Positions 18,733 to 26,215 of a DNA stretch of 64,000 bases are shown in pieces. Each line of letters starts with the position of its first letter. Position 1 is the first letter of the stretch. Source of the DNA: Dyella sp. C9. GTDB lineage: Bacteria; Pseudomonadota; Gammaproteobacteria; Xanthomonadales; Rhodanobacteraceae. The translations under genes were made by a program, and so were the position numbers. The stretch spans positions 248,001-312,000 of the forward strand of contig NZ_QIRF01000003.1 in the NCBI RefSeq assembly GCF_003332825.1, read 5' to 3'. Under the pieces are notes generated by a model that worked only from the letters and a program-made list of their open reading frames with translations, did no database searches and was not told the DNA's origin.

Positions 18733-18871
18733 GCGGTTTCCGGGGTGGGGCGAAGCCCATAACGCTAGCAGATCGGCCCGTCGTAGCCGATGCGCGCCGC
18801 AGCAAATCGGCCCCACGTGACGTGCGCGGCACCTGTCGCGGGCCGCCGGTTGGCGCCGTGCGCGCGGTCGT

Positions 18872-19381
18872 TCATTCCTCGTCCCAATAGCCCACGGCCA
18901 GGTCCAGCTTGCTCACCACGCGGAAGCTCTGCTGCGAGCCGTCTTCGGCCGGAGGGAACTCCGCCATCACCGCGTACTTGCCCGTGTCCGGGTATTCGCA
19001 GATCTCAGGCGTCTCCTTGGTGCTCACGGCGAGATAGAGCATCTCGACTTCGCCGGTATTGATGATCTGGTGCGCACGCTCGGGGCCACCCGGCGGACAG
19101 GCGATGATGTCGCCCTTGCGGATGGAGTGGCGTTCCTTGCCGAAACGCACCTCGCCCTCGCCTTCGAGGATGAAGAACATCTCCTCGTTGAAATGGTGGC
19201 AATGGAATGGAAACGCGCGCTTGCCCGGCGGCACCGCCGTGATGTTGTAGCCCAGCTTGGTGGCGCCGATATGGGTGGAAAACCGTCCCAGTCGCGCCTC
19301 GAAGCGTTCGGCGGCACCACCGCTGGGGCGGGGATACGGGTGCAGTTCGATATCGGCAATGTTGATGATGGGATGCGGCAT
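18872..19381 (-). CDS. Cupin domain protein
   Basis: A 169-residue single-domain cupin. The metal-binding cupin motif 1 is visible as HCHHFNEEMFFILEGEGEV at about residues 60-78. Motif 2 is the GDIIACPPGGPERAHQI segment, giving the usual two His, one Glu and one His ligand set. The N-terminus has no signal peptide, so it is cytoplasmic. It lies between carboxylase alpha and a VOC protein in the leucine block. Function could be a dioxygenase, isomerase or sugar-binding protein; sequence alone does not decide. GAGGA lies 9 bases before the ATG. Confidence 0.85.
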   Translation of the reverse strand: MPHPIINIADIELHPYPRPSGGAAERFEARLGRFSTHIGATKLGYNITAVPPGKRAFPFHCHHFNEEMFFILEGEGEVRFGKERHSIRKGDIIACPPGGPERAHQIINTGEVEMLYLAVSTKETPEICEYPDTGKYAVMAEFPPAEDGSQQSFRVVSKLDLAVGYWDEE

Positions 19382-19443
19382 GGCGTGACGTCCTCTGGGG
19401 GCGGGCAGGGCTCCGCAGTCGCTGGGAAGTTGCCGTGCAACCG

Positions 19444-19836
19444 TCAGGTTGGCTGGTGGCAGACGGCCTCGATGTTGTGTCCGTCCGGGTCGAGCACGAA
19501 GGCTCCGTAATAGTGCTCGTGGTAGTGCGGTCGCAGGCCCGGCTCGCCGTTGTTCTTGGCGCCGGCTTCCATGGCCGCCCGGTAGAAGGCGTCCACCGCC
19601 TCGCGGCTGCCGGCGGTGAAGGCGATGTGCACGGGCCCGGCGGAGGCACCGCGGCTCGACGTCCCGATCCAGAAGTACGGGCGCCCGTTGATGCCGAAGC
19701 CGGCATGTGCGCCGTCCCCGGTTTGTTCCTCGGTGACTTCCATCACCAGCGTGCCGCCGAGCGGTGCCAGCACGCGGCGGTAGAAGTCGCGGCTGCGTTC
19801 GTAGCCCGAAACGTGAAGGCCTACATGGTCGAGCAT
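19444..19836 (-). CDS. VOC (glyoxalase/bleomycin-resistance fold) protein
   Basis: A 130-residue VOC-superfamily protein with the two beta-alpha-beta-beta-beta modules. The first begins MLDHVGLHVSGYERSRDFY. The second carries GPVHIAFTAGSREAVDAFYRAA and ends in DPDGHNIEAVCH. Metal-ligand candidates are His4, the His of VHIAF and the Glu of NIEAV. The ATG at 19836 is preceded by AAGGAG with 7 bases spacing, which decides the start against the longer open frame. It lies in the leucine block between the cupin and the hydratase, but a role in that pathway is not proven. Confidence 0.85.
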   Translation of the reverse strand: MLDHVGLHVSGYERSRDFYRRVLAPLGGTLVMEVTEEQTGDGAHAGFGINGRPYFWIGTSSRGASAGPVHIAFTAGSREAVDAFYRAAMEAGAKNNGEPGLRPHYHEHYYGAFVLDPDGHNIEAVCHQPT

Positions 19837-19936
19837 GGCGTCACTCCTTGTTGACGGGAAGGCCAGGGCCGCAGCCAAGCCGCGGCGTCACTTCCGGCCC
19901 CCGGGACGATACACGCCCAGTATGTGGGGCGTTTCG

Positions 19937-20731
19937 TCAGCCCGGCGTGCACCAGGCGGCGGCGCGCTTGCCCAGGAAGGCACCCAGGCCCTCCTGGCCC
20001 TCCGCGGACACGCGAAGCCGGGCGATCAGCGCCGCGTTCTCCACATCCAGCCTTTCGGCCTCGGCCTCATCGGCATCGGCCATGCGCAGAGCCAGGCGCT
20101 TGGCCTCGGCCTGGGCCACCGGGCCGGCCTTGGCCAGCAGGGCGCGCGCCGCATCGACGGCCTCGTCGAGCTGTTCCGGCGCAACACACTGGTGCAGCAG
20201 GCCGATTTGTAGCGCGGTGGCGGCATCGAACAATTCGCCGGTGAGGAACAGCCGGCGGGCCTGGCGCAGGCCGATGGCATGGATGACATACGGCGAGATC
20301 ACCGCCGGCACCAGCCCCAGCTTCACCTCGGTCAGGCCGAAGCGCGCACCACTCACGCCGATGGCGATGTCGCAACAGGCGATCAAGCCGACGCCGCCGC
20401 CATAGGCCGCGCCGTTGACGCGGGCGATGGTGGGCTTGGGCAGGTACTGCAACGTGCGCATCAGGCGCGCCAGGCGCAGGGAGTCCTCGCGATTCTCGGC
20501 CTCGCTGGCCGAGGCCATGCCGCGCATCCAGTTGAGATCGGCACCCGCCGAAAAGCTCGCGCCTTCGCCGGTCAGCACCACCACGCGCACGCCTGCATCG
20601 CGGCCGGCGTCTTCCAGCGCCGCGGTCAGTTCGGCGATCAGGCCGTCATCGAAGGCGTTGTGGACCTGTGGCCGGTTCAGGGTGATGCGGAGGCTACCGG
20701 CGTAGCTGGCGACTTGGATAGGACTGTTCAT
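19937..20731 (-). CDS. liuC: Enoyl-CoA hydratase, methylglutaconyl-CoA hydratase type
   Basis: A 264-residue crotonase-family enzyme. The oxyanion-hole segments are FSAGADLNWM near residue 65 and AAYGGGVGLIACCDIAI near residue 105. A glutamate in the RFGLTEVKLGLVPAVISPY segment is in the usual catalytic position. The position beside methylcrotonyl-CoA carboxylase alpha and HMG-CoA lyase argues for 3-methylglutaconyl-CoA as substrate. The ATG at 20731 is preceded by GGAG at 6 bases; the longer frame has no such signal. It is the first gene of the leftward leucine block, so the promoter should lie in 20732-20900. Confidence 0.9.
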   Translation of the reverse strand: MNSPIQVASYAGSLRITLNRPQVHNAFDDGLIAELTAALEDAGRDAGVRVVVLTGEGASFSAGADLNWMRGMASASEAENREDSLRLARLMRTLQYLPKPTIARVNGAAYGGGVGLIACCDIAIGVSGARFGLTEVKLGLVPAVISPYVIHAIGLRQARRLFLTGELFDAATALQIGLLHQCVAPEQLDEAVDAARALLAKAGPVAQAEAKRLALRMADADEAEAERLDVENAALIARLRVSAEGQEGLGAFLGKRAAAWCTPG

Positions 20732-21093
20732 GCTTGGCTCCATCGAGGAGGTGGGCATCTTAGGCCTTGTTTGGCCATTTGGCCTGCCTGTCACGATGGA
20801 AGGCAGCCGATGTCAATGCGTGACAGGTTCGTAACGGGCATTGACAGATGAGCGTAAGGGCACTTGTTGTTTTGGGGAGCCAGTTCTTGAGCAAAAGCCG
20901 TCCCCAGTCTCCTGTGTCGAGATCTTGTTGGCTGCATTACTTTGCAAATTCAATGCCTTATGAATTTCATGGCGACTTGTTCGCGGCGTCTTGCGCAGCT
21001 GCTGCGAGGCACGTTGCCAGGGGGCTCTTGAACATGCGAATTTTGCCGCGCTGGTTATCCAGCTAGGGATTTGATTCGTCAAAGGATGGCGAC
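20732..21093. other. Divergent intergenic region, lower GC
   Basis: This 362-base stretch separates the leucine block (leftward) from the phosphoethanolamine-transferase-like gene (rightward), so it should hold both promoters. The base composition drops clearly from about 20830 onwards. A 72-codon frame on the plus strand at 20848-21066 has no ribosome binding site and no protein-like pattern. No convincing promoter box could be fixed. Confidence 0.6.
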
Positions 21094-22728
21094 GTGGAAC
21101 AAGGACGTGGGTTGAGCGGGGCGGGTTTCCGCCGCGTGTTGGTTCATAACTCGGTGTTTGGCTTGCTGTTGGCGATTTTGCTGTTGCCTTCGGCACTTGT
21201 CTCATTCGAGGCTTTCATCTGTGGGCTGCCCGCATGGCTGGCGTTGCTGGCCGTGGTCAACAGCCGGCGGGCCGTGGCATGGCTCGCGATTCCTCTCGTC
21301 CTCTTCCTGCCCGCTGTGCTGCATTACCAGCACGTCGCACAAATGGCGCCAGGCGAAAGTTTGTGGCTCATCCTGTTCAACTCCAGCCTCGCGGAGGTAC
21401 TGGAATACTTGGAGCCTTTTGCGCTGTGGTTGTCGGTATGGGCGGTCATCAGTTCAGCCTTGCTATGGCTCGCCTGGCGTTGGATGCGTGGGCCAATATT
21501 CAGCAGGCAGGCCATTCGATGGGCGTGTGTAGCGCCACTGCTGATGCAGGTCGCGACTTTTCCCACATGGGTGGCCTCGCAACAACCTATGGTCGCGACG
21601 AATTGGCACTTCCACATGTCGTATCCCTGGAGCTTGTTGACGGGCTATGTGCAGGCCCGCATCGAGCTGGCGGAGTTTGCCCAAATAGAGCGGGTCGTCG
21701 CGGCATCGAGCAAGGTGAAGGTCAATCAACTTGCGAGCGGGCGTGGGCCGCGCACCATTGTGTTGGTGATTGGGGAGAGTGCGCGCCGAGACCGACACGG
21801 TATCTATGGATACCCAGTGCAAACGACGCCCATGGCTGAACGAACCCCTGGCCTCGTCGCGTTCTCAAACGTAATCTCCCTGCACTATCACACCGTGGAT
21901 GCGGTGCCGGTGATTCTTGCCAAACGCAGGGCCTGGAATACTGGATCCCAAGATCATCCGAATCTGATAAGCAGCTTTGCGTCGGCCGGATTCCGCACCT
22001 TCTGGATTAGCAATCAAGCAGCAATGGGGATGGATGACAGCGCCGTAGCGGCCTATGCCAGTTTTGCCGATGTGCAAATATTTGAGAGGCCGCTCAGTCG
22101 TTTTGGCTTGATCGCATATGACGACGTTTTGCTACCTCGTTTTTTCGCTGCACTGTCGGGTAAAGCAGATGATCGGTTCATCGTGCTCCATCTATTTGGA
22201 AGTCACGAGCGCTTCAGCCAACGCTATCCATCCGAATTCAATGAATTTCCGGACTCTTATGACAACAGCATCCTCTACACGGATGCAATTCTCGGGCAGG
22301 TTATGCAATCTCTCAGCCAAATGCCCGGCGAGAGTGCCATGGTCTACCTGTCGGATCATGGACTAAAGCTTGGGGAGTGCGATGGCTTGAGGGAACATTT
22401 CGATTCCAAACAGGCTTTCGAGATTCCGCTTTATGTCTGGACATCCTCGTCATGGCAGGCTGCACATCCTGCTCAATGGGCGCAGGCAAAAGCCAATCGC
22501 GACTTGCCTGCCACGACGATGAACGTGTTTGACACGCTCATGGATCTCGCCGATCTACGCTATCCGCAGTACGACGCTGGTTCGTCCTTGCTTGCTGCAC
22601 ATCCCGAGACCTCCAAGCGCATCGTCGCTGGCTCGTTCGGGCTAGTCGATTACGACCACGCAAGTAACAACAAACAGTGCCATCTCGTTCCGAATGTCGA
22701 CGTGAGGCCACGAAGCACTGCGCCCTGA
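21094..22728 (+). CDS. Inner-membrane sulfatase-fold transferase, EptA-like phosphoethanolamine transferase
   Basis: A 544-residue protein that probably moves phosphoethanolamine onto a cell-surface glycan such as lipid A. Five hydrophobic segments occupy residues 1 to about 170, then comes a periplasmic alkaline-phosphatase-fold domain. Metal and active-site features are VIGESARRDRHGIYGY, the likely nucleophile Thr in HTVDAVPVILAKR, LHLFGSHERFSQRYP and VYLSDHGLKLGE. The usual nearby cysteine of the EptA active-site loop is not seen, so specificity may differ. The GTG at 21094 has AAAGGA upstream. Base composition is visibly lower in GC than all neighbours, which suggests transfer from elsewhere. 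Confidence 0.8.
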   Translation: MEQGRGLSGAGFRRVLVHNSVFGLLLAILLLPSALVSFEAFICGLPAWLALLAVVNSRRAVAWLAIPLVLFLPAVLHYQHVAQMAPGESLWLILFNSSLAEVLEYLEPFALWLSVWAVISSALLWLAWRWMRGPIFSRQAIRWACVAPLLMQVATFPTWVASQQPMVATNWHFHMSYPWSLLTGYVQARIELAEFAQIERVVAASSKVKVNQLASGRGPRTIVLVIGESARRDRHGIYGYPVQTTPMAERTPGLVAFSNVISLHYHTVDAVPVILAKRRAWNTGSQDHPNLISSFASAGFRTFWISNQAAMGMDDSAVAAYASFADVQIFERPLSRFGLIAYDDVLLPRFFAALSGKADDRFIVLHLFGSHERFSQRYPSEFNEFPDSYDNSILYTDAILGQVMQSLSQMPGESAMVYLSDHGLKLGECDGLREHFDSKQAFEIPLYVWTSSSWQAAHPAQWAQAKANRDLPATTMNVFDTLMDLADLRYPQYDAGSSLLAAHPETSKRIVAGSFGLVDYDHASNNKQCHLVPNVDVRPRSTAP

Positions 22729-22769
22729 GGGCAGCCCTGCGAGTCGTCTGCAAGTTCGCTATGTCGGAT

Positions 22770-23861
22770 TCAGTCCTTGCTCGGCAGCGTCAGGAATTCC
22801 GCGGCCTGAAGCGCGGAGCCTTGCCAGTGGGCTGGCGCCACGTTGCGCCACCACGGCTGCACCACATCGATATGCGCCGGCTCGACCGGGTCGCCCAGGC
22901 GCGGCATCAACAGGCCTTCCGGCGCCTTGGCCAGCAACACCTCGGCCGGTTCCGCCCAAGGATGCATGGCCAGGTTGAATGTGCCCCAGTGCACCGGTAG
23001 CAGGCGTCCGCTGCCGAGCTGGCGCCAGGCCGCGATCGCGTTGTCCGGTCCCAGGTGCACGTTGCCCCAGGATGGATGGAACGCCCCGACCTCGATCATC
23101 ACCAGGTCGAATGGGCCCAGGCGCTGGCCGATCTCTGCAAAGTGCGGGGAGAGGCCGGTGTCGCCGCTGAAGTACACCGCGTGGCGTTCGCCGCGCAAAG
23201 CGAAGGACGACCACAGCGTGGCGTTGCGATCCTTGAGGCTGCGACCGGAGAAGTGGTGCGATGGAGCCGCAGTGATGGTGAGGCCGCGGGGCAACGTGGC
23301 GCGCTCCCACCAGTCGAGTTCGGTGATGCGTTGCGCCGGGACACCCCAGGCTTCCAGATGCACGCCCACACCCAGCGAGGTGATGAACGGGACATTGAGC
23401 CGGGCCAGTGCGCGGATGCTGGGATAGTCCAGGTGATCGTAGTGGTCGTGCGAAATCAGCACGGCGTCGAGCGGAGGCAAGGCATCGATCGCCACCGGCA
23501 CCGGCTGGAACCGCTTGGGTCCCATGAAGCTGAAGGGCGAGGCGCGGTCACCCCACACCGGGTCGGTCAGCACGCGCACGCCGTCGATCTCCAGCAGCAC
23601 CGTGGAATGTCCAAGCCAGGTGGCGCGCAGGCCGGTATCGGGGCGCTGGCTCCAGTCTGCCCGCGGATCGAGTGACGGCAACGGACGCGATGGCGTGCGT
23701 CCCTCGCCGCGAAAGATGAAATCGACCAGCGACGGTCGCTCGTCCGTCACGCGCGGCGTGCTGGAGGGATACGTGTTGACGAAGCCACCGTCGGCGTATT
23801 GCGGTGACGCCTGCATGCGTTCCAGTCGGGCGCCATTGGCGTGTCGGGTGAACCAATCCAT
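22770..23861 (-). CDS. MBL-fold metal-dependent hydrolase, NAPE-PLD/UlaG type
   Basis: A 363-residue metallo-beta-lactamase-fold hydrolase. It has the WLGHSTVLLEIDGVRVLTDP strand pair typical of the NAPE-PLD/UlaG group and the metal motif HDHYDHLD near residue 140. Further ligands are the Asp in YFSGDTGLSPHF and the His in LLPVHWGTFNLA. No signal peptide is seen; the first 90 residues include a Pro/Arg-rich part. Members act on N-acyl phospholipids, ascorbate lactone or other esters, so the substrate is open. It converges on the low-GC transferase gene with a gap of only 41 bases. Confidence 0.88.
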   Translation of the reverse strand: MDWFTRHANGARLERMQASPQYADGGFVNTYPSSTPRVTDERPSLVDFIFRGEGRTPSRPLPSLDPRADWSQRPDTGLRATWLGHSTVLLEIDGVRVLTDPVWGDRASPFSFMGPKRFQPVPVAIDALPPLDAVLISHDHYDHLDYPSIRALARLNVPFITSLGVGVHLEAWGVPAQRITELDWWERATLPRGLTITAAPSHHFSGRSLKDRNATLWSSFALRGERHAVYFSGDTGLSPHFAEIGQRLGPFDLVMIEVGAFHPSWGNVHLGPDNAIAAWRQLGSGRLLPVHWGTFNLAMHPWAEPAEVLLAKAPEGLLMPRLGDPVEPAHIDVVQPWWRNVAPAHWQGSALQAAEFLTLPSKD

Positions 23862-24100
23862 CGATGAGGTCTTCAGCCTGAGTCGTGAGGTATCCCTCTG
23901 GATTCTGGCGATGGAGCTGCCAGGTGCCCCATCCCAGGGGTACGGGGATTTCTATCGGGGCGATGGGGGTGGTTCGCAAGGCGCGCCGTGGCGATCCTGG
24001 CTGGCGCGAACCTGACAAAAAGCTAAAGAACTGATCGGGCACGCCGATAAACCGCGCCGAGGCTCACGGTGAGCGTCCTTGATTGATACCGGAGAGAGAC

Positions 24101-24439
24101 ATGGAAGGGTGGAAGCGCAGTTTGACGTTGGGCCTTGTGACGGGGGTGCTGGGCGCTTGCAGTAACGCCTCACCCCCGGCCCATGGCGAAGCGGGCACGT
24201 TAAACCAAGCGGCTATCTGCGAAGTACGCCAGTGGCAGCACGACGTCGTGGCGGCGGCCTGCAAGCCCGGGCAGAAAGTGGCATTTCTGCCGGAGACCTT
24301 TGGAAACGAACAGCTTCCCGTGTTGTTCGCGGCGGTCAATTGCGACCTGCGCTATACGGTCGCCCTCACCACTGGCGGCGTCACCTGCATCTACGTCGGG
24401 CCGCTCGCGCCGGACACCAAATCCGAGCCTCAGAAGTAA
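24101..24439 (+). CDS. Predicted lipoprotein, unknown function
   Basis: A 112-residue protein with a lipoprotein-like signal, MEGWKRSLTLGLVTGVLGAC, with Cys20 in the lipobox. The mature part has further cysteines (in AICEVRQW, AACKPG, VNCDLRY and VTCIYVG) that could form two disulfides. No known domain is recognised. The ATG at 24101 follows GGAGAGAG closely; an in-frame TTG at 24083 is less likely. It lies 91 bases before another exported protein of unknown function in the same direction. Confidence 0.7.
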   Translation: MEGWKRSLTLGLVTGVLGACSNASPPAHGEAGTLNQAAICEVRQWQHDVVAAACKPGQKVAFLPETFGNEQLPVLFAAVNCDLRYTVALTTGGVTCIYVGPLAPDTKSEPQK

Positions 24440-24530
24440 TCGCGGCCCCATGCCCGTTGCCTGTCGCTCCGCTCGCGCTGGCGCGACTGAACTGTGCGGG
24501 CGCATGGCCAAGCAAAGGAGACCTTAGCGA

Positions 24531-25823
24531 ATGAACAGGATCGGTAAGATCGGCATGGGCGTGATCGCTGCCATGCTGGCGATGACGGCGTATGCCGATG
24601 GTCCGCAAAATGCCCAGGAACAGGCCCTGATGGAGAAGGTGCGCCAGGCCTACGCCAAGCAGGGCCTGCAACTGACGCCTGAGCAGGAACAGCAGCTACT
24701 GCAGCGTTATCGCAATCAGATCGGGCAAGTGATCCAGGCGCAGGCGATGATCAGCTCCGGCGCGATGCCGGCCGTGGGCACGCCGCTGGCTCCGGTCAGC
24801 GCGCCGGTTGCCAACCAGGCGGCGGTGCCGCTCGACCAGTTGATCCGCCCCTTCGAAGGTAGCGCGGCTCCCGCCACGTTCGAGCGCAAGCCAGATGGAT
24901 TTCTGGCCAACGGGCGACCCGTGCTGGACCCGCAGGGCCGCATCGTCGATTTCGCCGGCAACGTGGCTACTGGCGATGTGACGTACTTCGTCGAGCAGGC
25001 GCCGGGCAGCCTCATCGTGCGCTTCATGAACGTGAATAGCGCGCTGCCGGCAGTGACGATGGGCCAGCTGAGCAAGCCGGCGGGCTATCGTTTCATCTCC
25101 GTGGATGGCCAGCAGATTGCGGGCGACCAGATCGTGCCCACCGGACGGGGCCTGGTCGTGGCGCGGCAAGGTGCGGTGTTCAACGAAGTCTTCGGGCGAG
25201 GTATCACGACCCAAAGTCTGCCTGACGGCTACACGCTCGCGCCCATGCAACACGGTGACGTTGCAGGCACCGGTTACGTGCTGCTTCGGCGCGCACCGCA
25301 GGCTGACAATCAGGCCAACCCCTTGACTGGCATGGGGCGCCTGGTGCGTTCCATCGCCGGCAAGAGTCAGGATAGTGATTACGCGCTGTTCAATTTGCAG
25401 AACGGCCGCCTGGTGACGCTCAACCGTTCGGTGGATACCGACAAGGTGGGCGAGGGCACGGGTTGCCAGGCCAAGACCAAGTTCGTGAACAAGTGCTCCG
25501 GGTGGACCTCCCAGGAGTCGGTGTGGGAGAAGGATGGCATGCCCAACTTCGGCCACTACTACTGGGCGGTGCAGTGGGTGCATACCGCGGATGGCCCTAC
25601 CGCCGTAGTCATGGAAAACGGCGTGCGCGAAGTGAACGTGATCCGACTCGACTCCGGGACGCGGGTAAATGCCTTCCAGCGCGGGCTGGGCATAACCAAT
25701 TTCGTGGTCAGTCCCACGCCCGACGGCAGCATCAGCGTGAACGGTCGCTGGATGTTCCAGGATCATGTGGTGGCCGATATTCGTTCACTGTTCAATGGCA
25801 CGGCAGCGCCGGTCCAGGACTGA
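24531..25823 (+). CDS. Exported protein of unknown function
   Basis: A 430-residue protein with a clear signal peptide (residues 1-22, cleavage after TAYA). Residues 25-70 form a charged Gln-rich helix (ALMEKVRQAYAKQGLQLTP and onward), followed by a linker rich in Ala, Pro and Val. The remaining 320 residues look beta-rich, with short Gly-Asp turns, and have only two cysteines, at GTGCQAKTKFVNKCSGW, likely paired. No family could be named. A strong hairpin follows the stop. It may form a transcript with the upstream small lipoprotein. Confidence 0.75.
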   Translation: MNRIGKIGMGVIAAMLAMTAYADGPQNAQEQALMEKVRQAYAKQGLQLTPEQEQQLLQRYRNQIGQVIQAQAMISSGAMPAVGTPLAPVSAPVANQAAVPLDQLIRPFEGSAAPATFERKPDGFLANGRPVLDPQGRIVDFAGNVATGDVTYFVEQAPGSLIVRFMNVNSALPAVTMGQLSKPAGYRFISVDGQQIAGDQIVPTGRGLVVARQGAVFNEVFGRGITTQSLPDGYTLAPMQHGDVAGTGYVLLRRAPQADNQANPLTGMGRLVRSIAGKSQDSDYALFNLQNGRLVTLNRSVDTDKVGEGTGCQAKTKFVNKCSGWTSQESVWEKDGMPNFGHYYWAVQWVHTADGPTAVVMENGVREVNVIRLDSGTRVNAFQRGLGITNFVVSPTPDGSISVNGRWMFQDHVVADIRSLFNGTAAPVQD

Positions 25824-25828
25824 GTAGG

Positions 25829-25851
25829 GGCGGTGCCAGGCTGGCACCGCC
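25829..25851 (+). terminator. Hairpin after the 24531-25823 gene
   Basis: A perfect 10-base stem (GGCGGTGCCA and TGGCACCGCC) with a 3-base loop starts 5 bases after the stop codon and is followed by ATTTCC. The U-tract is short, so it may be a weak intrinsic terminator. It separates this gene from the feo promoter. Confidence 0.65.
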
Positions 25852-25933
25852 ATTTCCTGCGGGCATCACACGCAAGTTTCGTCGCCGGTGTGTGGCGACA
25901 GCCAGTCGCGCTGCAGCGGGTTCGCGAGTACTG

Positions 25934-25955
25934 TACAATGCGAACCATTCTTATT
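25934..25955 (+). promoter_or_regulatory. Predicted -10 box and overlapping Fur box of feoAB
   Basis: TACAAT at 25934-25939 fits a -10 element. The 19 bases at 25937-25955 fit a Fur box: they agree at 16 of 19 positions with the Fur-type sequence AATGAGAATCATTCTCATT. It lies 15 bases before the feoA GTG, so iron-bound Fur would block the promoter. The call rests on pattern and on the iron-uptake genes downstream. Confidence 0.6.
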
Positions 25956-25969
25956 TGAGTTGCTGACGA

Positions 25970-26215
25970 GTGCGCCTGTCCGACCTGCCCAAAGGGGCTA
26001 CTGCTGTGGTGGACCGAGTGGACGATGCCCATGCTTCCGACCCTATCGCGCAACGCCTGCGCGATCTGGGCTTCGTGCAGGGTGAGCCGGTGCGGCTGGT
26101 GGCCGTGGGGCCGCTGGGTGCGGATCCGTTGCTGGTGCAGATCGGTTCGACGCGTTTTGCATTGCGCCGCGCCGAGGCCGCTCGCGTCATGGTGAATTCG
26201 GAGACTGCAGCATGA
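25970..26215 (+). CDS. feoA: Ferrous iron transport protein A
   Basis: An 81-residue SH3-like cytoplasmic protein with the family start RLSDLPKGATAVVDRV and the core RLRDLGFVQGEPVRLV, ending in FALRRAEAARVMV. It supports FeoB-mediated ferrous iron uptake. The start is GTG at 25970; no strong ribosome binding site is visible (GACGA only). Its stop overlaps the feoB ATG by four bases, so expression is coupled. A Fur box lies just upstream. Confidence 0.93.
   Translation: MRLSDLPKGATAVVDRVDDAHASDPIAQRLRDLGFVQGEPVRLVAVGPLGADPLLVQIGSTRFALRRAEAARVMVNSETAA

Noticed and set aside
20848..21066. A 72-codon plus-strand frame before the phosphoethanolamine-transferase-like gene
   Set aside because: No ribosome binding site, no protein-like pattern, and it lies where the promoters should be.
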